From contig JABWCH010000005.1 in the NCBI GenBank assembly GCA_013359215.1, positions 1 through 40,028 on the forward strand: a stretch of DNA of 40,028 bases, read 5' to 3'. A program made the translations under genes and the position numbers. The stretch comes from Candidatus Brocadiia bacterium. GTDB lineage: Bacteria > Planctomycetota > Uabimicrobiia > Uabimicrobiales > JABWCH01. Below the pieces are notes generated by a model. It was not told the DNA's origin, did no database searches, and was given only the letters and a program-made list of their open reading frames with translations. Numbering within the stretch: the first letter of the stretch is position 1; the number at the start of each line of letters is the position of its first letter. Below are positions 1 to 8,270 of this stretch, piece by piece.

Positions 1-1172
1 CCAAAGAAAAAGCCAGCAATATGCGCCCACCAGCCAACATTTTTCTGCCCTGAAAAATGCCCTATGAATTGAACAATGACCCAGAATCCTAAATAAAAAT
101 ACACAGGCACTTTAAAAGGATAAGGAATGATGATGGTTTGATATAAGGCTGCCTTGGGGAAAAAATAAAGATATGCCCCCATAACGCCTGCAACCGCACC
201 GCTCGCGCCTACCAAAGGAGTAGAGGCAATTCCCATGCTGCTCATAACAAAAACTTGAACCAGGGCAGAGAGGATTCCACAGGCCAGATAGAATAAGATA
301 AACCCAAAATGCCCTAATCTATCTTCTATATTGTCTCCAAAAGTCCACAGAAAATACATGTTACCGATGATGTGCAGCCATCCACCATGTAAAAATGCAT
401 AAGTCAGCAAGCTCAACCAGTTCCCTCCTCTTAGAATTTTAAAAGGCACAGCACCAAAATTTTGATAGCAATCTGTCAGCTGGTGATAGGAAAAACTAGA
501 AAGTAGCAGATGAATGAAAAAATTGATGATGATAAGGCTTATGACAACAATAGGCAATCGCCGCGTAGGGGGATTGTAAGCTTCGATAGGAAATCCTGTT
601 AATGCGGTAAACGCCCAAATTCCCAGAGTAACTTCGGCTGCTGATGTGCCTGCTTCCAATTCCTTTTCTTCTTGCACCTCATCCCTGTCTTCTAAATCCA
701 GGTTAGCCACAGGCAATTTTTTAATGACTCTGGGCATGGGCTGCTCTGTTTTGGGAACAGGATACATTCGGAAAGGATGGATTTTGCCTAAAGTTTCTTG
801 CTTCGCGCCTTCTTTTTTTTTCTTTGCCAATTCTTCGCGAACCAGTTGTTTGGTTTTGGCAAATTCATTTTTGTCTAACCATACGCCTTGGCATTGCTTG
901 CATTGGTCTATAGTAAGGCCATCTTGTTTTTTAAAGGTCTTGGATGTCATAGAGCATTTGCAGGTGGGGCAATTGAGTTCACTTTCTTCCTGGTGGAACA
1001 AATCCTTAGAAAAATTCAGCAAATCTCTACTTTTTTCCAAAGAAAGAACCTTGGCAAGTGTTTCTCCATAATACCAGCTACCTCTACACTCTGTGCAAAT
1101 AGCCAGATGGATGTTTGAATATGCTTCTTTTTTTAAACTACATTGGCATCGGGGACAAAGCATTGTTTCCAA
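1..1172 (-). CDS. Rhomboid-family intramembrane serine protease with N-terminal zinc ribbons (3' end outside window)
   Basis: Read directly from the reverse strand; the C-terminus runs off the left edge. The soluble N-terminus (about 1-110) has two zf-TFIIB-like zinc ribbons, with CxxC pairs starting at C6/C9 and ending in a CKQCQGVWLD motif. A polar linker and a multi-helix membrane domain follow. Rhomboid signatures are HGGWLHIIGNM, the catalytic serine in GASGAVAG (about S324) and the histidine helix WWAHIAGFFFG at the cut edge. Family knowledge: rhomboids cleave substrate helices within the membrane. The TTG at 1170-1172 is preferred over the ATG at 1161-1163: AGGAGGG (1179-1185) sits 6 nt before the TTG but 15 nt before the ATG. 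The zinc ribbons may recruit partners (inference). Substrate unknown. Confidence 0.9.
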   Translation of the reverse strand, partial: METMLCPRCQCSLKKEAYSNIHLAICTECRGSWYYGETLAKVLSLEKSRDLLNFSKDLFHQEESELNCPTCKCSMTSKTFKKQDGLTIDQCKQCQGVWLDKNEFAKTKQLVREELAKKKKEGAKQETLGKIHPFRMYPVPKTEQPMPRVIKKLPVANLDLEDRDEVQEEKELEAGTSAAEVTLGIWAFTALTGFPIEAYNPPTRRLPIVVISLIIINFFIHLLLSSFSYHQLTDCYQNFGAVPFKILRGGNWLSLLTYAFLHGGWLHIIGNMYFLWTFGDNIEDRLGHFGFILFYLACGILSALVQVFVMSSMGIASTPLVGASGAVAGVMGAYLYFFPKAALYQTIIIPYPFKVPVYFYLGFWVIVQFIGHFSGQKNVGWWAHIAGFFF

Positions 1173-1562
1173 AGAAAACCCTCCTAATGGAACCCATGAG
1201 ATTAATTTAACGATGAATATAAAAAAACGCTTATTGACTTAGCTCCTAATTTTAAAATCACGAATGACACGAATAACACAAATGATACGAATAAGATGAT
1301 CTATTCGTGCTATTCGTCCATTCGCGAAATTCGTGATAAAATACTTTTCTGATATATCCAGATTAGGTACGTCGAAAGTGACAAATAGGTAAGTGTTCAA
1401 AAGTCTTTGTACTAAATAATTTTAAAATCACGAATGATACAAATAACACAAATGAAACGAATAATATGATCTATTCGTGCTATTCGTCCATTCGCGAAAT
1501 TCGTGATAAAATACTTTTCTGATGTATCCAGATTAAGTCCGTCGAAAGTGACAAACAGGCTC
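1173..1562. repeat. Intergenic region with two direct copies (170-bp period) of an inverted-repeat element
   Basis: The unit at 1251-1390 recurs at 1421-1560 with no indels and about nine mismatches, separated by 30 bp of unrelated sequence. In each unit a left arm of about 37 bp (from ATCACGAATGACACGAAT) pairs imperfectly with a right arm ending in GAAATTCGTGAT, around a short loop. The arms themselves consist of 9-nt words such as CACGAATGA, CACGAATAA and CACAAATGA. A non-palindromic tail, with ACTTTTCTGAT and GTCGAAAGTGACAAA, is also duplicated. No open frame with a plausible start is present. The block lies between the rhomboid and kinase genes, so it could end or process the kinase transcript, but no clear T-tract follows the dyad. 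Confidence 0.85.
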
Positions 1563-4500
1563 TTAGCCAACTTCCTGAAAGACGCTTTCTAAAGCTTGCA
1601 GGAGTTGTGCTGCGCTGCTAAAGCGTTTTTCAGGCTTGAGATTGAGCATGGTCATTACAACATCCGAAACAGAACCTGGAATATTCACGAGTTTGTTTAC
1701 AGGAGTCGGAGTCCGTTTTGTGCGGACGCGGATAAGATAGTCCAAAAGATCTTTTCCGCCTGTGCCTTTATAGGTATCGAGATAAGGAGGCATACCTGTA
1801 AGCAAATGGTAGTAAGTCGCTCCCAGGCTATACATATCTGCCCTAAAATCAATGTTGGTGCTTTTGAGTCTTTCAGGGGAGATGTAGGGATAGCTTCCTA
1901 CTATCGTATCTTTCTGGGTAACGAAAATATCCACTTCCCCGCTTTCCGCTCTTGCAATTCCCAGATCGATCAGCTTGATTCTTTGCTCATCTGTAATCTG
2001 GATATTTTCAGGTTTAATATCTCTGTGTATGGTTTGGTGATCCCACATATAGGCTAATGCGCGAGCACTATGCAGGATAATTTTTGTAGCCCAGGAACAA
2101 GAAAGCACACCCGATTTGGCAGAATCCAGGATGTCCTTTACACTTTGTCCAGGCAAATACTCCATGACCATGAAAAATTTGCTTTGAAATCTGCCTTTGT
2201 CTACTGTGCAAATTTGTCTTAAATCATATCCTTTGACAATATTAGGATGGTTAAAGCGAATTAGCATCATCCCTTCCATAAGAAAGCGGTTTATATCGGA
2301 TAGGGCATTGAAAAGGGTAGTTTTTATGGCAACATCGAGATTATCGTTTAGCCTTTTACCACGATATACTTTTCCCATTGCTCCATGGCCTACGATTTCC
2401 TGGACTTCGTAAAAAGATCCCTCACTTCCAGACAGGATAGCTCCTGGGTGTATATCATCATCCAGCGTGTATTGATGGGGGATGATATTATCATATTGGT
2501 CGAGAGGCTGCAATTGATAATGGGTATCTTTCTCTTTATTGAAAAGGATTTTCAAGCACTGCAACTTTCCTGTCAGAATATCGATTTTTGCTGTTTCGCC
2601 TATTGCTTTCTGGGGTTCTTCTGCCTTGATGATTGGTTTTTCTGAAGCTTTAGATAGCATAAAAACAGCAGCAGTTTCAGCATATCCATCAGTAAAGAGG
2701 ATATTAAGAGAATTAGGACAAGAAGGGACTGTATTTCCTGCTGCGCCAGCGGTTGTAGAAAAGAAAACTTCATGAGTCCCCTTGTAATGCTTATCTTGTT
2801 CTCCATCTTTTAGTACAGTGATTTTCAAAGTAAACAGCTTGCCTGCAGTTTCGATGTTTTCATGCTGTGTCTTTATCTTAAATTCCCGTAAGCTTTCCAT
2901 CACTTTAAAAGAAATTTTATGGACGACTTCCATTTCTTTTTGTGTATCAAACGCTAACAAGGAAAGAGCTAAATTTACATTCCCTATGTCTGCATTTTTA
3001 AGTATGTTGATATAAAAATCCAAGTGCGTGGTGCTTCCAGGAGCCAGTATACTTCGATTCTGAGGATATGCTGATGTTGTAAATTGGTTTGTGATGTCTT
3101 TTCCATTATGAAAAGCAAAGCTTATATTTTTAATATTGATCTTGCTGTCGCCTATATTGCTTACTTTTGCCTTAAAGGTTACACCAGCAATGCCTTGGTA
3201 CAGAGTTTCAGGGAACAGTATTTCTTCTATTACAATTTGTGCTGGACGTGGCTTTATGATAACAGGATTGCTCAGGCTTTCTTTTTCATTGTATGAAGCA
3301 ACAAACCTTTCGCTAATCGGCAATTGTTCAGATAAAGAAGGAGGATATGTGCATCGAAATTCCAGGGAACTTAAATCTACAATCCCTTCTTTAAAGAATT
3401 TTCCTGGCAAAATATTACTAACTTCCGCGCCTAAAATGTATACATCGGCTTTCTTACTTTCGCTATAGATCCGCACATCTTCGCCAAAGTCCGTCTTCTG
3501 GTTAGTATATATATCCAAAGCCAAGAGTGTATTTTGGTTTGCAAAGCAGGTTGCATTGATTTGTGGATCAGACAAAGAAAATTTAAAGCTATTCAGCTCT
3601 GCTGGCTTTATCATAATAGGTTGAGAAATGCCTCGTGCGCCGCCTTCCAATTGTTCATGGATGGATATTTCTACGACATCACCAGCCCTGTATAAAATGA
3701 ATTCACGGGAAGTGACTGCCTGCCCTTTGCTAAAACTTACAATCAAAATTTCTGGAAATACAGGCGATTTACCGTTGGGTGCAGGCTTTGCATTGTGGCT
3801 GAAAACAAGCTTGTATTGCCCTTCGTATGATGTGTCTATCTGGTCGTTAAGCAAGGTTGTAAGCCTTAGGCTAAAAGGAATTCCAGCAGTTTCCAGATTG
3901 TGGTTTTCACTTTCTACAGTAAGAACACGTCCTGATGGCTCAAGGAAAGTATGGAAAATCCCTTCTAGCTTATGTTCTGAAGGGCTTTTTACAAAAATCT
4001 GGATTTTAGCAGAAATTTTTCCAGGTGCAATGCTTTGTTCAAAGGTCAGCCAATACAAAAGGGCATTGGGGCCTGGTTGCACTTTGAATTTATTAGAATT
4101 GTCTGGTTCAAACTGGAAATCCTGGTATGTTTTCCCTTCGCGGAAAGGCTCTATCTTTACACTCCCGATTTCTACAGATTCCGAGCCGTGGTTGTGCAAA
4201 AAGATTTTAACAGGATAAGCGTGCGTCTGGATGATCTTTTGGGAACACTCGATTTCCTCAACAGACATATCCACAGGGCTAGGCAAAACAGAAATTTCTT
4301 TGCTCAAAAATTCTTTGCCTTTAAAAGAAAAGGCTAGAATACAAGGGCAAGGTAGCTTATGGTCAGGATCAGCACATATACTAAAATTTTGTGCAGTAAG
4401 ATCCAATATCCCATTTTTGAAAAGACCACCAGAAAAAGAAACAATGCTGTTGGCTTTTCCATCTAGCAGACAGCCAGGAAAATTTTTCAGGCTGACTTGA

Positions 4501-7500
4501 ATGTCTTCATGAAAGTCCATTTTGAGATTTCCAAAGGCATCCAATGCTTTTACTGTATTAGAACCTTGCAGGGGCTTGCGGTTTGTTACACTGGGTACGA
4601 GTTCAGGATAGAGAGCGTGCGATGCACCTTGCAATACCTTAATAGAAGAGCTTGTTCCCTGGATGTTGTTGCTCAAAGATCTCATCTTGAATACAGGAGT
4701 CTCTTTGGCATTGAACAAATGAAACACTTTGGGCGTAAGTGCTTCGCCATATTCAAAATGCAAACTGATTTCTTGGGGAAATTCAGGCGCATTTCCGCCA
4801 GGGCTGGAAGTGGCATTGGTAGAAAAAGAAAGGGCATAATCACCTGAAAAACCAGGGTCTTTCTTTTGATTCTCTAAATAGGTGAATATCCTCAAAGCAA
4901 AAGGCATTCCAGCAACTTCCTGGTTTTGATGCTCTGTTTCTGCATAAAAAGATCGTCCTTTGGATTCCACTTTCCATTGGAATTTTGTTTGTGCCTGCAA
5001 AGGCAAACTGCTGCGCGTATCCAGTCCTGTGACTTTTGCTTCTACGTAAGTAATTCCTGTTGGTACTTTTTGGCTTACTTTGCAATGATAAACCAATTGC
5101 AGCGGAATTCCAGCGACCAGACTATTTAAATTTGTAGGTGCGGGGAGAGTTGTGTAATGAGAAGAAACATCGCCTTGCTGCCGAAAGGAAAAAAGAACCG
5201 AAGAAATTTCAGCAGGGCAATCTCCCATATTTTCCATTTCCAGGTAAATAGGATAGTTTTCGCCGCCTTGCTCTATATCTTCAGGATAGCTGCAACGCAC
5301 TATAGAAATTTGCGCTGGCCTGGGAAGAATATTGACAGTTTTGCTTTTGCCTTTTTTCTTACCACAATGAACAGAAAAATCCTCTTCATAAGGAAGATTC
5401 GACCTTGTGCTGCTATGGTAGGCAATTTGCAGCTCTTCGAGATCCGCTATTCCATCGTGGAAAGAGTTTGCAGGTATAGTACAATCTTCTTTTCCCTGAA
5501 TGCGCAATTCTCCTTTTTTACTAGAGCAACTGATAGTACACGGCTTATGAAAATCCACAATCAGGTTTCCATAGGCATCCATAGCCATAACATGGTTGTT
5601 TTTTTCAAAGACAAAGGTATTTATGATTTCGTCTTGCAAAGAAAGCCAAAAGAATTCTAATTCAGCAGGATAAACATGAAATTCGACAGCATCCATAGCA
5701 GGCCCGCCAGCTTCTGGATCATATATTCTCAATTTAGGCTTTTCTGTAGTGTTGGTAAAAGCCACGCAGGAAGACAGCTCTGTAACACCATCTATAAAAT
5801 TGGCTTCTATATGCTCTGGTATTTGAGGATCTGTATCATTAGGCGATGGGGATGCCTGCACATCAAAAAATAAAGTATGATTGCCTGAGTATGTTTTGTC
5901 GCATTCATCTCTTAAATAAGCCCCAAGCCTGATATTGAAAGTCTTTCCTGCCTGTACTGTGAGAGGCGAAAGAATTCTAAAAACACGTCCGCTTGGTACG
6001 ACTTCCCAGGAATAAACGCCTTTGGCTTTTCCTATTAATCCCTTTATGAGTTCTACTCCGCTGATATTAAATTGCAATTGCGTGTTTCCTATGGGTGCAT
6101 CCTGCATAATGCTTATACCAAAAGGAATGGAAAGCTCAGAATTGGCAGGCAAAAGGAGAATATCGGACTGTTCATACGTGATTCTATAATATTTATCAAC
6201 AGAAATCCCTTTGCAAGCAATGCGGAATTGAATCTTGGATAGATTGATCTGTAAATCGTTATACGTCATATTATTCAGAACTACGATCAACGAAAAACTT
6301 TTTCCTTGCTCTTCTTTTTCAGGAGCAATCATCTTTTTGATCCGTATTTTAATAGGATTTTCGTTGATGGATATAGGAGCACTTCTTTGTTCTTTATTTT
6401 GGTAAGAAATAATGAATACTTCAGAAATAGGGAAATTATTTTCCTCATCTGCTCCATAGGAAAAATTTAGGGCAGAAAGATCTGCAATGCCTCGGTTGAA
6501 AGCTTTTCCTGGTATTGTATTGGAAGGCATTCCTCCTATGTTGATATCTCCCTGGTTGCTCAGGGTATGTATCCACACATCCTCATCAAAAGTTTTCACC
6601 AGATTGCCATATTTATCAATAGCTCGTATTTCATTTTTCCCTTGAAATATATTATCATTGATTTGCTGCGAAGTAAGCAAAACTTCAAAACCATCCAGTT
6701 GTCCAGCAAGAATGGTAATCGGTTCACTGACTCCTTTTGGCCCACCCAATACATTTTCTACTGCTTGAATCTGGGGGGAGTCCAAAGAGTTATAAAGCAC
6801 AAATTCTTTTTTTGTGATTCCAATGCCTTCATAAAATTCCACAGAAATGTTCTTGAAGATAGTGGCTTCAGGAGAGTACTGTGAAGTTGTGCTTTCAAAA
6901 TAGATAATATGCGATCCATGATAGCTTTTGTCTAAATTTCCATTCGGCAAATAAGCATAAAGCTGTAGAGCAAACGGAACGCCTGCCGTTTCCTGAAGAT
7001 TATGCTCTGTTTGAATATCGAAAATCCTCTGGTATAAAACAACCCATCTTACTTCTACTTGCGCCTGTATTTCTCTCCCATCTAATTCATCTTGGCCAAA
7101 AATCCTGATGTAAACCTGCGTCATGCCAGGGACTGCATTTTGGGCAACATTTATGTTGAATTGTAAGTCGATTTCTCCATTGCTTTGGAGGCTGTTTGGA
7201 AAGCTGCTCAAAGCATTAACTTCATAGCAAGATCTTACGTCCTGTTTGTTGTTATAAAAATCAAACTGAAACGATTGTACCTGTGCTATTGTACCAGGGT
7301 TGAACAGCTTCATAGAAACTACGTAGTTGTTTAGACCTTGCTCCACTTCTTGCGGTGCAGATATGGCTTTTACAATAATGTTAGCTGGCCCAAACACCTC
7401 AGTCTCCAACTGGCAGTTCCAACATCTGTACATTTTTCCCCGTGTTTTTAAAGGAAGATTCAAAGCAGTCTGGCAATGTTTACAAAGGATTTCTAAACGC

Positions 7501-7634
7501 TTTTGTACTTGCCCAGGAATTTTACAAAACCTGGCGCATCGGTCGCATTTCATAATCCTATCGACATCACTTGGGAATACCTGTATCGTATTGCCACAAT
7601 GGATACAAGTAAAAGGAATTTTCTCGCTTGACAT
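1563..7634 (-). CDS. Giant protein: N-terminal zinc ribbons, five ~345-aa beta-rich repeats, C-terminal Ser/Thr protein kinase
   Basis: A 2023-residue protein. Residues 1-75 carry two zinc-ribbon-like modules (C10/C13/C30/C33 and C51/C54/C71/C74). Five large repeats follow, marked by a '(G)R-x-F...E/Q-x-AG-x-PF' motif at about residues 203, 548, 893, 1235 and 1583. Each unit has a CARDB-like part (EQG...N-x-G), a 'YxGxxxLxFS' part and a 'DxYGNLxxDFxED' part. The C-terminus is a Hanks-type kinase: glycine loop VGHGAMGKVY near 1744, VAIK lysine, HRDIKPEN near 1866, DLG in place of DFG, and SPE in place of APE. I see no signal peptide or membrane helix, so it is probably cytoplasmic, unlike typical bacterial kinases that have an N-terminal kinase, one helix and an external sensor. 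AGGAG lies 9 nt before the ATG. The FHA gene is 29 bp upstream and probably co-transcribed. Substrate unknown. Confidence 0.9.
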   Translation of the reverse strand: MSSEKIPFTCIHCGNTIQVFPSDVDRIMKCDRCARFCKIPGQVQKRLEILCKHCQTALNLPLKTRGKMYRCWNCQLETEVFGPANIIVKAISAPQEVEQGLNNYVVSMKLFNPGTIAQVQSFQFDFYNNKQDVRSCYEVNALSSFPNSLQSNGEIDLQFNINVAQNAVPGMTQVYIRIFGQDELDGREIQAQVEVRWVVLYQRIFDIQTEHNLQETAGVPFALQLYAYLPNGNLDKSYHGSHIIYFESTTSQYSPEATIFKNISVEFYEGIGITKKEFVLYNSLDSPQIQAVENVLGGPKGVSEPITILAGQLDGFEVLLTSQQINDNIFQGKNEIRAIDKYGNLVKTFDEDVWIHTLSNQGDINIGGMPSNTIPGKAFNRGIADLSALNFSYGADEENNFPISEVFIISYQNKEQRSAPISINENPIKIRIKKMIAPEKEEQGKSFSLIVVLNNMTYNDLQINLSKIQFRIACKGISVDKYYRITYEQSDILLLPANSELSIPFGISIMQDAPIGNTQLQFNISGVELIKGLIGKAKGVYSWEVVPSGRVFRILSPLTVQAGKTFNIRLGAYLRDECDKTYSGNHTLFFDVQASPSPNDTDPQIPEHIEANFIDGVTELSSCVAFTNTTEKPKLRIYDPEAGGPAMDAVEFHVYPAELEFFWLSLQDEIINTFVFEKNNHVMAMDAYGNLIVDFHKPCTISCSSKKGELRIQGKEDCTIPANSFHDGIADLEELQIAYHSSTRSNLPYEEDFSVHCGKKKGKSKTVNILPRPAQISIVRCSYPEDIEQGGENYPIYLEMENMGDCPAEISSVLFSFRQQGDVSSHYTTLPAPTNLNSLVAGIPLQLVYHCKVSQKVPTGITYVEAKVTGLDTRSSLPLQAQTKFQWKVESKGRSFYAETEHQNQEVAGMPFALRIFTYLENQKKDPGFSGDYALSFSTNATSSPGGNAPEFPQEISLHFEYGEALTPKVFHLFNAKETPVFKMRSLSNNIQGTSSSIKVLQGASHALYPELVPSVTNRKPLQGSNTVKALDAFGNLKMDFHEDIQVSLKNFPGCLLDGKANSIVSFSGGLFKNGILDLTAQNFSICADPDHKLPCPCILAFSFKGKEFLSKEISVLPSPVDMSVEEIECSQKIIQTHAYPVKIFLHNHGSESVEIGSVKIEPFREGKTYQDFQFEPDNSNKFKVQPGPNALLYWLTFEQSIAPGKISAKIQIFVKSPSEHKLEGIFHTFLEPSGRVLTVESENHNLETAGIPFSLRLTTLLNDQIDTSYEGQYKLVFSHNAKPAPNGKSPVFPEILIVSFSKGQAVTSREFILYRAGDVVEISIHEQLEGGARGISQPIMIKPAELNSFKFSLSDPQINATCFANQNTLLALDIYTNQKTDFGEDVRIYSESKKADVYILGAEVSNILPGKFFKEGIVDLSSLEFRCTYPPSLSEQLPISERFVASYNEKESLSNPVIIKPRPAQIVIEEILFPETLYQGIAGVTFKAKVSNIGDSKINIKNISFAFHNGKDITNQFTTSAYPQNRSILAPGSTTHLDFYINILKNADIGNVNLALSLLAFDTQKEMEVVHKISFKVMESLREFKIKTQHENIETAGKLFTLKITVLKDGEQDKHYKGTHEVFFSTTAGAAGNTVPSCPNSLNILFTDGYAETAAVFMLSKASEKPIIKAEEPQKAIGETAKIDILTGKLQCLKILFNKEKDTHYQLQPLDQYDNIIPHQYTLDDDIHPGAILSGSEGSFYEVQEIVGHGAMGKVYRGKRLNDNLDVAIKTTLFNALSDINRFLMEGMMLIRFNHPNIVKGYDLRQICTVDKGRFQSKFFMVMEYLPGQSVKDILDSAKSGVLSCSWATKIILHSARALAYMWDHQTIHRDIKPENIQITDEQRIKLIDLGIARAESGEVDIFVTQKDTIVGSYPYISPERLKSTNIDFRADMYSLGATYYHLLTGMPPYLDTYKGTGGKDLLDYLIRVRTKRTPTPVNKLVNIPGSVSDVVMTMLNLKPEKRFSSAAQLLQALESVFQEVG

Positions 7635-7663
7635 TCTATGCTTCTCCTAGAACAATAACAGGA

Positions 7664-8110
7664 TTATTTTGTAAAAAGTTGAGTAAAAGACCAAAGCAAA
7701 AAAGTTACAAGCACAAAATAAATAAAGAAGATGACTGCTTCCATGCTTCGTTTAGAAGAGTTTGCTTCTTCCAGCCTATCCATACGGATTTCCATTGTAT
7801 CGCTTATGGAATCGCAAAAGGTCAGAGTATGCTTGCCAATATGAATTTTATCGCCGTGCATCAACCTTATATTTTCATAAACGATTTTAGAATTGACCAA
7901 GGTACCGTTTTTACTTTTGTTATACAATTGCCATTTCCCTATTCCCTGCTGTTCTAGCACAATATGAATACGCGAGATGGTAGGCTCTGGGAAAAAAATG
8001 TGATTTTCATCTCCTTCTTCTGCAATGCCTCGGCCAACAACCATTTGTTGATATAAGGGTATATTTTTACCAGTTTGGTCATAAATCAAATATGTTTTAC
8101 TTGATTCCAT
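7664..8110 (-). CDS. Tail-anchored FHA-domain protein
   Basis: A 148-residue protein. An FHA phosphothreonine-binding domain fills residues 5-95, with the conserved VGRG (25-28), SRIH (46-49) and KNGTLVN (67-73) motifs. One hydrophobic helix at about 123-146 ends two residues from the C-terminus, giving tail-anchored topology with the FHA domain in the cytoplasm. The stop is 29 bp before the start of the giant kinase gene on the same strand, so the two are probably co-transcribed. FHA proteins encoded beside Hanks-type kinases often bind the phosphorylated kinase or its substrates (family knowledge). That this one brings the soluble kinase to the membrane is inference. Confidence 0.88.
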   Translation of the reverse strand: MESSKTYLIYDQTGKNIPLYQQMVVGRGIAEEGDENHIFFPEPTISRIHIVLEQQGIGKWQLYNKSKNGTLVNSKIVYENIRLMHGDKIHIGKHTLTFCDSISDTMEIRMDRLEEANSSKRSMEAVIFFIYFVLVTFLLWSFTQLFTK

Positions 8111-8183
8111 GGAGTCTCTCTCTTTTAGAAGAATTTGAAATTTACCAGGGTGCTATTGCATTTCATAACCCCCAGAAAAAGAA

Positions 8184-8260
8184 GAACCGCAGATAAACAC
8201 AGATAAACACGGATTGAGAAGTTTAAAACTATCTGTGTTCCCATGTCTATCCGTGGTTCA
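8184..8260. repeat. Inverted-repeat element with ~10-nt word arms
   Basis: The left arm (from GAACCGCAGATAAACACAG) and the right arm (ending CTATCCGTGGTTC) are imperfect reverse complements around a short A/T-rich loop. The left arm repeats words of about 10 nt (CAGATAAACA, CAGATAAACA, CGGATTGA). It lies in the 160-bp gap between the FHA gene and the 890-residue gene. The layout matches the elements at 1251-1560 and 26353-26431, but the word differs (CACAGATAAA rather than CACGAATAA). No terminator-like T run follows. Confidence 0.75.
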
Positions 8261-8270
8261 GCCATCATGA

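Noticed and set aside
1251..1560. Tandem words that could look like a small CRISPR array.
   Set aside because: The words are 9-10 nt and imperfect, face each other as a dyad, and there are no unique spacers of constant length or cas genes.
1596..7650. Many open frames of 60-196 codons on the plus strand opposite the giant kinase gene.
   Set aside because: They are antisense shadows of one continuous, domain-rich frame and show no family resemblance.
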